Assembly: GCF_023922585.1 (NCBI RefSeq)
Contig: NZ_JAMFTN010000028.1
Span: forward strand, 20,307 to 75,152
Length of the DNA stretch: 54,846 nucleotides
Source of the DNA: Aliidiomarina quisquiliarum
GTDB lineage: Bacteria; Pseudomonadota; Gammaproteobacteria; Enterobacterales; Alteromonadaceae
Direction of reading: 5' to 3'
The position numbers and the translations under genes are program-made. Position 1 is the first letter of the stretch; the number at the start of each line of letters is the position of its first letter. The notes beneath the pieces were generated by a model. It ran no database searches and was not told the DNA's origin. It saw only the letters and a list, made by a program, of their open reading frames with translations. This document shows, one piece after another, positions 1 to 7,050 of this stretch.

Positions 1-55
1 AGTTTAGTTCGTCCGTGTTAATCTAACGTAAGGGTTCACCTCGTAAAGAACAACT

Positions 56-1348
56 ATGCTAGCGCTTAAAAACCGTAATCTATTGCTGATTGTTACCGGC
101 GGTATCGCCGCGTACAAAACACCAGAACTGGTTCGCCGCTTGAGCGAACATCAAGTAACCGTGCGTGTGGTTATGACCAAAGGCGCTAAAGCCTTTATTA
201 CGCCACTTACGTTACAAGCTGTGTCGGGCCACCCAGTGCACGACGACTTACTTGATCCCGTAGCTGAAGCAGCCATGGGGCATATTGAATTAGCCCGCTG
301 GGCCGATTTAATTGTTGTGGCTCCAGCCACCGCCAGTGCTATTGCACGCTTAGCCCATGGTTTTGCCGACGATTTATTTTCTACCTTATGCCTTGCCACC
401 GACGCGTCCATTGCCGTAGTGCCGGCTATGAACCGACTGATGTGGGCAGCCCCAGCAGTGCAACGTAATGTGGAACTGCTAAAAGGCGACGGTAAATTAA
501 TCTGGGGGCCTGGTGAAGGCTCGCAAGCTTGTGGCGAAGTAGGGGCAGGGCGCATGTTAGAGCCGGCGGAAATTTTGCAACACATAGAAGGCTTCTTTAG
601 CACCACCACAGCTATTTCCACAGTACCAGCAGAGGCAACAAAGCAAACCGTGGGCGCGACTATGCATGGTGAGCATGTGGTAATTACGGCTGGCCCAACT
701 CGAGAAGCCTTAGACCCGGTTCGTTATATTACCAACCATAGTAGCGGCAAAATGGGCTTTGCGCTTGCCGCAGCGGCTGTTTTAGCCGGCGCAAAGGTTA
801 CCCTTATTGCTGGACCCGTTTCGTTACCTACGCCAGCAGGGGTAGAACGTATAGACGTGGAAAGTGCGCTTGATATGCAAGCGGCAGTAGCCAGTACCTT
901 AAGCGCTTGCACGCTATTTATCGCCTGTGCTGCGGTTGCAGACTTTCGTGCTGCCGATGTGGAGACGCAAAAAATAAAGAAAACCACCGACGCCGACACA
1001 GTAACGCTTACGTTAATGAAAAACCCAGATATTTTAGCTTGGGTGGCAGAGCAAGAAAATGCACCTTTTACCGTTGGCTTTGCTGCTGAAACCCAGCACG
1101 TTGCAGACTATGCAATAGCGAAACTAAACCGCAAAGGCATTGATATGATTGTAGCCAACGACGTGAGCCAAGCCGGTTTAGGCTTTAATAGCGACGACAA
1201 CGCCGTAGAGGTATTTTGGCGCGCAACAGGCAAGGTAAATGAATCTGGTGAAGCAGAGGTTGGCCGCAAAGCGTTCTCGCAACGTAGTAAGGCGTCTTTA
1301 GCCAACGATTTAATTCAACTCATTAGAGAACAAAAAAATTATGAGTAA
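56..1348 (+). CDS. coaBC: Bifunctional phosphopantothenoylcysteine decarboxylase / phosphopantothenate-cysteine ligase
   Basis: The 430-residue product carries out two consecutive steps of coenzyme A synthesis in the cytoplasm: CTP-dependent joining of 4'-phosphopantothenate to cysteine, then FMN-dependent decarboxylation. The N-terminal half is a HFCD flavoprotein domain (about 8-185) with the glycine-rich TGGIAAYK start, the active-site His76 in MGHIELAR, Asn126 in PAMNRLMW and the substrate-lid Cys159 in GSQACGEVG. The C-terminal half (about 205-420) is the CoaB ligase, with [16 protein letters not shown] and the lysine-rich KIKKT stretch. Length is normal for the family. Its last 8 bases overlap dut, so the two are probably cotranscribed. 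No promoter is evident in the 55 bases before it, which begin at the window edge. Confidence 0.97.
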   Translation: MLALKNRNLLLIVTGGIAAYKTPELVRRLSEHQVTVRVVMTKGAKAFITPLTLQAVSGHPVHDDLLDPVAEAAMGHIELARWADLIVVAPATASAIARLAHGFADDLFSTLCLATDASIAVVPAMNRLMWAAPAVQRNVELLKGDGKLIWGPGEGSQACGEVGAGRMLEPAEILQHIEGFFSTTTAISTVPAEATKQTVGATMHGEHVVITAGPTREALDPVRYITNHSSGKMGFALAAAAVLAGAKVTLIAGPVSLPTPAGVERIDVESALDMQAAVASTLSACTLFIACAAVADFRAADVETQKIKKTTDADTVTLTLMKNPDILAWVAEQENAPFTVGFAAETQHVADYAIAKLNRKGIDMIVANDVSQAGLGFNSDDNAVEVFWRATGKVNESGEAEVGRKAFSQRSKASLANDLIQLIREQKNYE

Positions 1349-1799
1349 AAGTATTGATGTAAAAATATTAGATCCGCGAGTAGGTAAAGACTTCCCCTTA
1401 CCAGCCTATGCCACCGAAGGCTCGGCAGGAATGGACTTACGCGCTTGTTTGTCGCAAACCGTTACCCTAGAGCCAGGCCAAACTGAGTTGATTGGTACTG
1501 GTATCGCCATTCATATTGGTGATGCAAACTTAGCCGCTACTATTTTGCCGCGTTCCGGCTTAGGCCATAAACATGGTATTGTGCTTGGTAACTTAGTGGG
1601 TTTAATTGATTCCGATTACCAAGGTGAACTCATGGTTTCGGTGTGGAACCGTGGCAACACTACCTTTAGCATTGAGCCAGGCGAGCGCATTGCGCAAATG
1701 GTTATTTTACCCGTGGTGCGGGTCGACTTTAATATTGTTAGCGACTTTACCGCAAGCGACCGTGGCGAAGGTGGCTTTGGTCACTCGGGCCGGCATTAA
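1341..1799 (+). CDS. dut: Deoxyuridine 5'-triphosphate nucleotidohydrolase (dUTPase)
   Basis: A homotrimeric-type dUTPase of 152 residues that hydrolyses dUTP to dUMP and pyrophosphate, keeping uracil out of DNA and supplying dTMP synthesis. All five family motifs are visible: AGMDLRA (motif 1), [11 protein letters not shown] (motif 2), [11 protein letters not shown] with the catalytic aspartate (motif 3), GERIAQMV (motif 4) and the C-terminal glycine-rich lid GEGGFGHSG (motif 5). Length matches the Escherichia coli enzyme (about 151). It starts inside the end of coaBC, the usual gene pair in gammaproteobacteria, and slmA follows after 58 bases. Confidence 0.97.
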   Translation: MSKSIDVKILDPRVGKDFPLPAYATEGSAGMDLRACLSQTVTLEPGQTELIGTGIAIHIGDANLAATILPRSGLGHKHGIVLGNLVGLIDSDYQGELMVSVWNRGNTTFSIEPGERIAQMVILPVVRVDFNIVSDFTASDRGEGGFGHSGRH

Positions 1800-1857
1800 G
1801 CAAGCCAGCCCGCAGGTTATGTTTATTGATTAGATTGATTACAGGAACCATACACTT

Positions 1858-2451
1858 ATGACTACGGCACGGAAAACAAATCGCAAGGAAGAAATTCTTG
1901 GCACGCTTGCGCACATGCTTGAAACAAGTATTGGCAAGCCTATTACCACAGCTAAGTTAGCAGCAGAAGTGGGCGTTTCAGAAGCAGCGTTGTACAGACA
2001 CTTCCCGTCGAAGGCTAAAATGTTTGATGACCTGATTAATTTAATCGAAGACATATTGTTAGGCTCGATTAACCGTATGCTAGAGCAAGAAAAAAACACC
2101 ATGAGCCGCGTACGAGAAATGATTTTAATTTTATTTCGCTTGGTTGAGCAAAGCCCAGGTATGAGCCGAGTTCTAACCGGTGACGCTTTAATGGGCGAAC
2201 ATGATCGTTTAAGGCTGCGCATTGTGATGTTATTTGATAAACTTGACAGTCAGATGAAGCAAGTGCTGCGCGAACGCCGTTTACGTGAAGGCGCAGAATT
2301 TGCGACAGATGAAGGTGTTTTAACAAATGTTGTTATGGCATATGCAGAAGGAAAGCTGCTACAATTCGTTCGATCTGGTTTTAAAACCAAGCCCAGCGCC
2401 CAGTTTGAAACACAATGGGCGTTGATAGAACGGCAGCTTTTAGGATCATAA
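1858..2451 (+). CDS. slmA: Nucleoid occlusion factor SlmA (TetR family)
   Basis: A TetR-type DNA-binding protein of 197 residues. In this family SlmA binds dispersed chromosomal sites and then blocks FtsZ polymerisation over the nucleoid. The N-terminal helix-turn-helix (about 27-55) is clear: ITTAKLAAEVGVSEAALYRH followed by FPSKAKMFDDL. The rest is the all-helical dimerisation and FtsZ-interaction domain. Length equals the usual 196-198 residues. Its place beside dut and coaBC is the standard gammaproteobacterial arrangement and supports SlmA rather than an ordinary TetR repressor. A short AGGA lies about 12 bases before the ATG. Confidence 0.95.
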   Translation: MTTARKTNRKEEILGTLAHMLETSIGKPITTAKLAAEVGVSEAALYRHFPSKAKMFDDLINLIEDILLGSINRMLEQEKNTMSRVREMILILFRLVEQSPGMSRVLTGDALMGEHDRLRLRIVMLFDKLDSQMKQVLRERRLREGAEFATDEGVLTNVVMAYAEGKLLQFVRSGFKTKPSAQFETQWALIERQLLGS

Positions 2452-2507
2452 TTTGGCGAAAGCTCGACATGAGCCAAGCGAAAGATCAGCTAAATTTCAG
2501 AAATCGC

Positions 2508-2536
2508 TTGCTTTTGCAGCGATATTTTTGTATAAA
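2508..2536 (+). promoter_or_regulatory. Sigma-70 promoter for rpmB-rpmG
   Basis: A -35 hexamer TTGCTT (2508-2513) is separated by exactly 17 bases from a -10 hexamer TATAAA (2531-2536), about 74 bases before the rpmB start. This is close to consensus and fits strong, growth-rate-linked expression of ribosomal protein genes. The transcription start would fall near 2543. Read from sequence only. Confidence 0.7.
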
Positions 2537-2609
2537 TTGCGCCCTCGAATTTAGGGCAAAGCCATAAAGGCTATCAGGCGAGCTGCAAGCAATTTCGGAG
2601 TAAAAGATA

Positions 2610-2846
2610 ATGTCTCGAGTATGTGAAGTAACAGGAAAGCGGCCAATGGTTGGTAACAACCGTTCACACGCAAGAAATGCGACCCGCCGTCGGTTCCTGC
2701 CAAATCTGCAATCACACCGTTTCTGGGTAGAAAGCGAGAAGCGTTGGGTGAAATTGCGTATTTCAACCAAAGGTATGCGTATTATCGACAAAAACGGTAT
2801 TGATACTGTTCTTGCCGACTTGCGTGCCAAAGGTATCCGGGTTTAA
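2610..2846 (+). CDS. rpmB: Large ribosomal subunit protein bL28
   Basis: A 78-residue basic protein of the 50S subunit. The start [17 protein letters not shown], the central RRFLPNLQ and the [12 protein letters not shown] segments are characteristic of bL28, and the length is the usual 78. A GGAG ribosome-binding site lies 8-11 bases before the ATG. It heads a two-gene operon with rpmG, with its own promoter and a terminator after rpmG. Confidence 0.98.
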   Translation: MSRVCEVTGKRPMVGNNRSHARNATRRRFLPNLQSHRFWVESEKRWVKLRISTKGMRIIDKNGIDTVLADLRAKGIRV

Positions 2847-2872
2847 TCCGGCTATAAAAAAGGAGAACAACG

Positions 2873-3028
2873 ATGCGCGATAAAATTCGTCTGATTTCTT
2901 CTGCTGGTACAGGATATTTCTACACCACAGATAAAAACAAACGTAACATGCCTGAAAAGTTTGAGATCAAGAAATATGATCCAGTCGTTCGTAAGCATGT
3001 GCTTTTCACAGAAGCAAGAATGAAGTAA
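2873..3028 (+). CDS. rpmG: Large ribosomal subunit protein bL33
   Basis: A 51-residue 50S ribosomal protein, read directly from the sequence because it is short. The product begins [19 protein letters not shown] and ends [11 protein letters not shown], typical of bL33. It lacks the CxxC pairs of the zinc-binding form, so it is the zinc-independent type. AAGGAG stands 6 bases before the ATG. It lies 26 bases after rpmB and is followed at once by a strong terminator. Confidence 0.97.
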   Translation: MRDKIRLISSAGTGYFYTTDKNKRNMPEKFEIKKYDPVVRKHVLFTEARMK

Positions 3029-3030
3029 TA

Positions 3031-3056
3031 AAAACCCGGCTGCGGCCGGGTTTTTT
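3031..3056 (+). terminator. Rho-independent terminator of rpmB-rpmG
   Basis: A perfect six-base-pair GC stem, CCCGGC (3035-3040) with GCCGGG (3045-3050), has a four-base TGCG loop. It is flanked by AAAA and TTTTTT, which extend the stem and give the T-run. It begins two bases after the rpmG stop. Confidence 0.92.
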
Positions 3057-3062
3057 ATCCCT

Positions 3063-3440
3063 GTGCATACCATGTATTCACTCTTTCTACCCCACCAACG
3101 CCTACGCGCCTTCTATATTTTAGTAATGCTTTCGTACCTACCGCCTTTTTTCTGGCAGCTAGTTAGTGGCAACGGTATTTATCAGCATGGCTACCATATT
3201 TTACTGGTGCTGCTTGCTTCAGGCGTAGCCACGGGTGCTGCCGTACGTTCACCAAGGCTCAGCCTGTTTTTATTTGCTTCAATGCTGCTGAATGTAATTA
3301 TTTTATTGCTAGACGCTGTTGGCATACGTTTATCTATGGGCGCTTCCTTGGCCGCTTTAACCCTGTTGGTGCTATGTTTAATGTTTTATTATGGGGTTTG
3401 GGCTGTTGTTTTAGTTAACCGTTTACGAGCTAAAAAATAA
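3063..3440 (+). CDS. Small integral membrane protein of unknown function
   Basis: I do not recognise this 125-residue protein. It contains about four hydrophobic segments (roughly residues 15-35, 44-60, 65-85 and 93-117) separated by short polar turns with arginine and histidine, so it is very likely an inner-membrane protein. The start could be the ATG at 3063 or the one at 3072; neither has a clear ribosome-binding site, and the first lies only 7 bases after the rpmG terminator. It converges on the 2OG oxygenase gene. Composition is like its neighbours, so there is no sign of transfer. Confidence 0.7.
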   Translation: MHTMYSLFLPHQRLRAFYILVMLSYLPPFFWQLVSGNGIYQHGYHILLVLLASGVATGAAVRSPRLSLFLFASMLLNVIILLLDAVGIRLSMGASLAALTLLVLCLMFYYGVWAVVLVNRLRAKK

Positions 3441-3458
3441 CTCGCTGGCAGGCATGCT

Positions 3459-4097
3459 TTAAGCCGAAGGGTCTACGCGGCCTGCGTCGCTACCATTATG
3501 GCGAAACCAACCAGTAATACTGTAACGGGTGCGGTGAGCTTCTTTTACTTCATGCACAAACACATCACTTAAAAATACTACCAAAGTTGATTGCTTAGGT
3601 AATATGCATTCCAACACTTGTTGCTGGTCGCCATAAATAATTAACTCACCACCATGCGCGTTGGTCCAGTCAGGGTTAAGGTAACAAACGGTAGACAACA
3701 CGCGATTGCCGCGGCCTTTAAAGGCGTCTAAATGCTTCTGGTAGCGACTTCCCGGTTCATAGCGGGCTAGGTGGCACTCGTAGTCGAATAAGCCCAGGAA
3801 CAAGCGGCGGTTAAGTGCCACGCGAAGTTGTTCCATGTGTTCAAGCCACATGGCTTCAAGGGGTTGTTGCGTGCTTAACCAATGAATTTTGTCGCTCCGC
3901 ACAAGAGTATTAACCGTATGCTTTTGCTCACGGCCGATTCCGGCTAAGTGCCATTGGCTAGATGGCAAACTTTGCGCATAGTTATAAAGTAGGCTAGCTT
4001 CTGCTTGTTCAAGAAAGTCGGGTATGATGGCATATCCTTGTTGAGCAAGTGCGTCGCACATGAAATCAATTGAATCATTCAAACATGAGCGGAACAC
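3459..4097 (-). CDS. 2OG-Fe(II) oxygenase, prolyl-hydroxylase (SM-20/PKHD) type
   Basis: A 212-residue cytoplasmic dioxygenase predicted to hydroxylate a protein or small molecule using Fe(II), O2 and 2-oxoglutarate. The double-stranded beta-helix core holds the iron triad His122-x-Asp124 (QKHLDAF) and His182 (FVHEV), plus Arg191 in RTRYSITGWF for 2-oxoglutarate. CYLNPDW and GGELIIY are typical of the SM-20/PKHD group. The substrate is unknown. The start is a GTG at 4097 preceded by AAGGAG 11 bases upstream; an ATG at 4061 (residue 13) is the alternative and would leave the domain whole. It stands alone on the minus strand between rpmG and mutM. Confidence 0.85.
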   Translation of the reverse strand: MFRSCLNDSIDFMCDALAQQGYAIIPDFLEQAEASLLYNYAQSLPSSQWHLAGIGREQKHTVNTLVRSDKIHWLSTQQPLEAMWLEHMEQLRVALNRRLFLGLFDYECHLARYEPGSRYQKHLDAFKGRGNRVLSTVCYLNPDWTNAHGGELIIYGDQQQVLECILPKQSTLVVFLSDVFVHEVKEAHRTRYSITGWFRHNGSDAGRVDPSA

Positions 4098-4193
4098 AAG
4101 TATGTTAACTCCTTAGGCAATGTAACGAACTCTTACTATAAGCATTAAATGTAGTGCTGAGTATCATTTTAAACGGTTGTAGACCATATATAT

Positions 4194-4694
4194 ATGAAAA
4201 ATAAGCGTAGACAAGAAAGTGATTACCGAACGGTGCTGGGCTTTACCTTAAGTAAACGGGGCTGGAACAACGTACTTATTTACGTGGTACTGATTGTTAT
4301 GTTTGTGTTCTATTTTCTTGGCCATGATAGCGGCAAAGTTGCTTCGGCAAGTCGTTGGCAGCCTTTTGCAGAGCGCACCTTGGTAGCTATTTCCGACCAT
4401 AAAGTAAGCTTAGTGCGCGTGGCGAATAATTGGGAGCAGCGGGCAGGCAACACACTTGCGGCTAACGCCCAAGCGCGCTGGCTACAGGCGTGGCAGGAAC
4501 TTAGCCTAGAGCCATCAGAGCAATTGTTAGCTGGGCGAGAATATCAGGTTGAGCTTACTTTTGCCGACGAAGCAGAAAGTTGGAAGGTAGGAGTGTTTTT
4601 TTATAACGGTGAAGCATTTGTGGCTTTGCCTGGCGCCGACCAAGTATTTCGTGTGGTGGGCGACCATGCTGCGCTAGAAGCGCAGAGCTTTTAA
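4194..4694 (+). CDS. Single-pass membrane protein of unknown function
   Basis: An unrecognised 166-residue protein. After a basic N-terminus (MKNKRRQESDYR) there is one hydrophobic segment at about 27-43 (NVLIYVVLIVMFVFYFLG), then a polar domain that would lie in the periplasm by the positive-inside rule. The remaining 120 residues are rich in Trp, Ala and Glu, with no motif I can name. The ribosome-binding site is poor. It lies 21 bases before mutM on the same strand and could be cotranscribed with it. I assign no function. Confidence 0.7.
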   Translation: MKNKRRQESDYRTVLGFTLSKRGWNNVLIYVVLIVMFVFYFLGHDSGKVASASRWQPFAERTLVAISDHKVSLVRVANNWEQRAGNTLAANAQARWLQAWQELSLEPSEQLLAGREYQVELTFADEAESWKVGVFFYNGEAFVALPGADQVFRVVGDHAALEAQSF

Positions 4695-4715
4695 CGTAGT
4701 TGGTGGAGTATAACG

Positions 4716-5525
4716 GTGCCAGAATTACCCGAAGTAGAAGTTAGTCGGTTAGGTATTCAACCCTATTTAGAAAACCAGCAGGTGGCTGAATTAAAGGTTT
4801 ATCAGCCTAAACTTCGCTGGATGGTGCCAACGGAAGCACAGGATATTGTCGGACAAACGGTTCGCGCAGTGAAACGTCGTGCTAAGTACCTGCTGATAGA
4901 AAGTGACCCAGGCACGCTAGTAGTTCATTTAGGTATGTCGGGTAATTTACGCGTATTGCCCGCAGGCAGTCCATTAGCAAAGCATGATCATGTGGAATTA
5001 ATAACCAGCGCCGGGCAAAGTTTACGGCTAAATGACCCGCGCCGGTTTGGCTGCGTGCTTTGGCAAACGCCAGACAAGCCGTTGAGCCAGTTGGCGCGCC
5101 TTGGGCCAGAGCCGCTTTCAGCAGACTTCAACGACGATCATTTGTTTGCTCAATCACGAGGAAAAAAAGCAGCCGTAAAAACCTTTATTATGGACAATTA
5201 TATTGTGGTTGGTGTTGGCAATATTTACGCCAATGAAGCGCTGTTTATGAGCGGTATCGATCCTCGCCGTGCTGCAGGGCGTATTAGCAAGGCGCGCTAT
5301 CGTGTGCTTACCGAAGCAATTCGTACGGTTCTTGCCCAAGCTATTAAACAGGGCGGTACTACGTTAAAAGACTTCAGCCGCGCTGATGGCCAGCCCGGTT
5401 ATTTTGCCCAAGAGCTGGCGGTTTATGGCCAGGGTGGTAAAGCGTGCCCACGCTGTCAGCGGGTGCTTAGCGAAATACGGCTAGGCCAGCGCAGCACGGT
5501 GTTTTGTAAAGCATGCCAAACCTAA
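4716..5525 (+). CDS. mutM: Formamidopyrimidine-DNA glycosylase (Fpg)
   Basis: A 269-residue base-excision repair enzyme that removes 8-oxoguanine and formamidopyrimidines and cuts the abasic site by beta,delta-elimination. The N-terminus PELPEVEV gives the catalytic Pro2 and Glu3 after removal of Met. Lys57 lies in RRAKYLL, the helix-two-turn-helix is near 150-220, and the C-terminal zinc finger has two CxxC pairs (CPRCQ and CKACQT). The start is GTG at 4716 with GGTGGAG about 8 bases upstream; it must be used because Pro2 is the nucleophile. Its stop overlaps the end of the convergent bioH by four bases. Confidence 0.97.
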   Translation: MPELPEVEVSRLGIQPYLENQQVAELKVYQPKLRWMVPTEAQDIVGQTVRAVKRRAKYLLIESDPGTLVVHLGMSGNLRVLPAGSPLAKHDHVELITSAGQSLRLNDPRRFGCVLWQTPDKPLSQLARLGPEPLSADFNDDHLFAQSRGKKAAVKTFIMDNYIVVGVGNIYANEALFMSGIDPRRAAGRISKARYRVLTEAIRTVLAQAIKQGGTTLKDFSRADGQPGYFAQELAVYGQGGKACPRCQRVLSEIRLGQRSTVFCKACQT

Positions 5526-6298
5526 ACCGAACGTTCGCTAAACTGAATTAAGGTTTGGCAAAAGCGCTCTGGCTCATTTAAAAATGGCGTATGGGCGCTG
5601 TCTTCAAATATTTCCACATGGTCGATGGTTTTATTCAATAGGCTGGCCTGCTTCATTGGCACTAAGCTGTCGCGACGACCATAAAGGCGCAGCGTAGGGC
5701 ATGTTAAAGCTTCAAACTGTGTACGCAAGTCGAGCTCTTGCAGCCAATTTAGCCCCGTTACCAGTGCTTCAGGGTGAGGCTCGGCACCCTGTGCTAGTAA
5801 TTCTTGCATAAGACGAATATCGCGGATGATATGAGGACTACCCATGGCTTGCACTGCTAAGAAGCGCTCAATGGTGGCAGCAAAGTCGCGTCGTAGCTGT
5901 TTTTGAAACATGGCTAATACCGACTCTTGAATACCTGGCCAATGCGGTGCCTGAGCAAATTTAGGCGTGCTAGCAATAAGGGCCACACGTTGAATGTTCA
6001 AGTTACCTCGTGCCGCTAAGGCAATGGCATACAACCCGCCCATCGACCAGCCTAATAGGTTTATGGGGCCAGGCTCGTGAGCCAACAAATGGTCTTCTAA
6101 GGCGCTTACGGCCGTTTCAAAATCAACATAGTCGGGGTGCCAACTACTGTCACCAAAACCGGGTAAGTCGACGGCCCGAATACGTATTGACGGACTTAAT
6201 GTTTTTAGCAGTGGCTGCCAAATAGCGCGATGCATGCTCCAACCGTGTAGAAACACCCAAGACGCACCCTTGCCATGTACGCTATCGATTATATGCAT
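5522..6298 (-). CDS. bioH: Pimeloyl-[acyl-carrier protein] methyl ester esterase
   Basis: A 258-residue alpha/beta hydrolase. In the family BioH removes the methyl group from pimeloyl-ACP methyl ester, the step that frees the biotin precursor from fatty acid synthesis. The triad is visible as Ser85 in GWSMGG, Asp210 in LYGRRDSLVP and His236 in DSAHTPF, and FLHGW forms the oxyanion segment. Length is close to E. coli BioH (256). No other bio genes are in view, which is common for bioH next to comF. The ATG at 6298 is head-to-head with the comF-like gene. Confidence 0.88.
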   Translation of the reverse strand: MHIIDSVHGKGASWVFLHGWSMHRAIWQPLLKTLSPSIRIRAVDLPGFGDSSWHPDYVDFETAVSALEDHLLAHEPGPINLLGWSMGGLYAIALAARGNLNIQRVALIASTPKFAQAPHWPGIQESVLAMFQKQLRRDFAATIERFLAVQAMGSPHIIRDIRLMQELLAQGAEPHPEALVTGLNWLQELDLRTQFEALTCPTLRLYGRRDSLVPMKQASLLNKTIDHVEIFEDSAHTPFLNEPERFCQTLIQFSERSV

Positions 6299-6357
6299 TG
6301 TTATGTTGCTCCCGGCTAACTATAACTACTGAAACACCTTTAGAATGCATGGTAACC

Positions 6358-7050
6358 ATGTTCAGTAGCTTGGGCAAAAACATTTCTACTTTAACTCGAA
6401 TGTGTCCCTTGTGTCATTATGGCCAAGCAAGCGCACTGGGTTTATGCCGCGTATGTTTTAACGACTTACCTCGCTGCCCACCCGTTGATCTAACTGTACA
6501 CATGGCTCAAGCGCCAAAAGGCGTTCGACTTATTCTAGCGTCACTGTGGTATATGGCTGAAGTGCGCTACTGGCTGGCGGCATTTAAGTTTCGTGGTCGC
6601 TCGGGTGAAGCCAATGCCATGGCCACCTTAATATGCGCCCAAGCGGTACAGCACTACCGTCAACAACAATTAAAGCTACCGAATTATTTACTACCTGTAC
6701 CTATGACTAAAAAGGCATGGGCCGCACGGGGCTATAACCAAGCGCAATTGCTAGCTGAAGCCGTGTCTGAATTATTGGGAATTCCAGTTTGGTATGGGGT
6801 GGTGCGAACAAAGCAAAATATAAAAGCGCACAAGCTCGGGGCAAAGGCGCGGCGGCAAGTACTGAATGAAAGCTTTAGGCAGGTAGGCAAGTTACCGCGC
6901 GGAACACGCATTGCCTTAATTGATGATGTTTTAACCACAGGGGCCACACTCGGGGCTATTGCGTCGATATTGCCCCGAGCGGGCATTATTGTAGATGCAT
7001 GGACTTTAGCTTACACGCCGCCGCCCATGCTCAACAAAGAGCGCTATTAA
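6358..7050 (+). CDS. ComF/GntX-family phosphoribosyltransferase-like protein
   Basis: A ComF-family protein, linked in other bacteria to DNA uptake or use of DNA as nutrient. It has an N-terminal zinc ribbon (Cys16, Cys19, Cys30, Cys33 in CPLC and CRVC) and a C-terminal type I phosphoribosyltransferase domain with the PRPP loop IALIDDVLTTGATL. The frame runs back to a TTG at 6298, but that codon overlaps the bioH start. I prefer the ATG at 6358, which puts the zinc ribbon close to the N-terminus as in GntX; ATG 6349 is equally possible. No clear ribosome-binding site decides. Its end overlaps the M14 peptidase gene by 4 bases, tail to tail. Confidence 0.85.
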   Translation: MFSSLGKNISTLTRMCPLCHYGQASALGLCRVCFNDLPRCPPVDLTVHMAQAPKGVRLILASLWYMAEVRYWLAAFKFRGRSGEANAMATLICAQAVQHYRQQQLKLPNYLLPVPMTKKAWAARGYNQAQLLAEAVSELLGIPVWYGVVRTKQNIKAHKLGAKARRQVLNESFRQVGKLPRGTRIALIDDVLTTGATLGAIASILPRAGIIVDAWTLAYTPPPMLNKERY

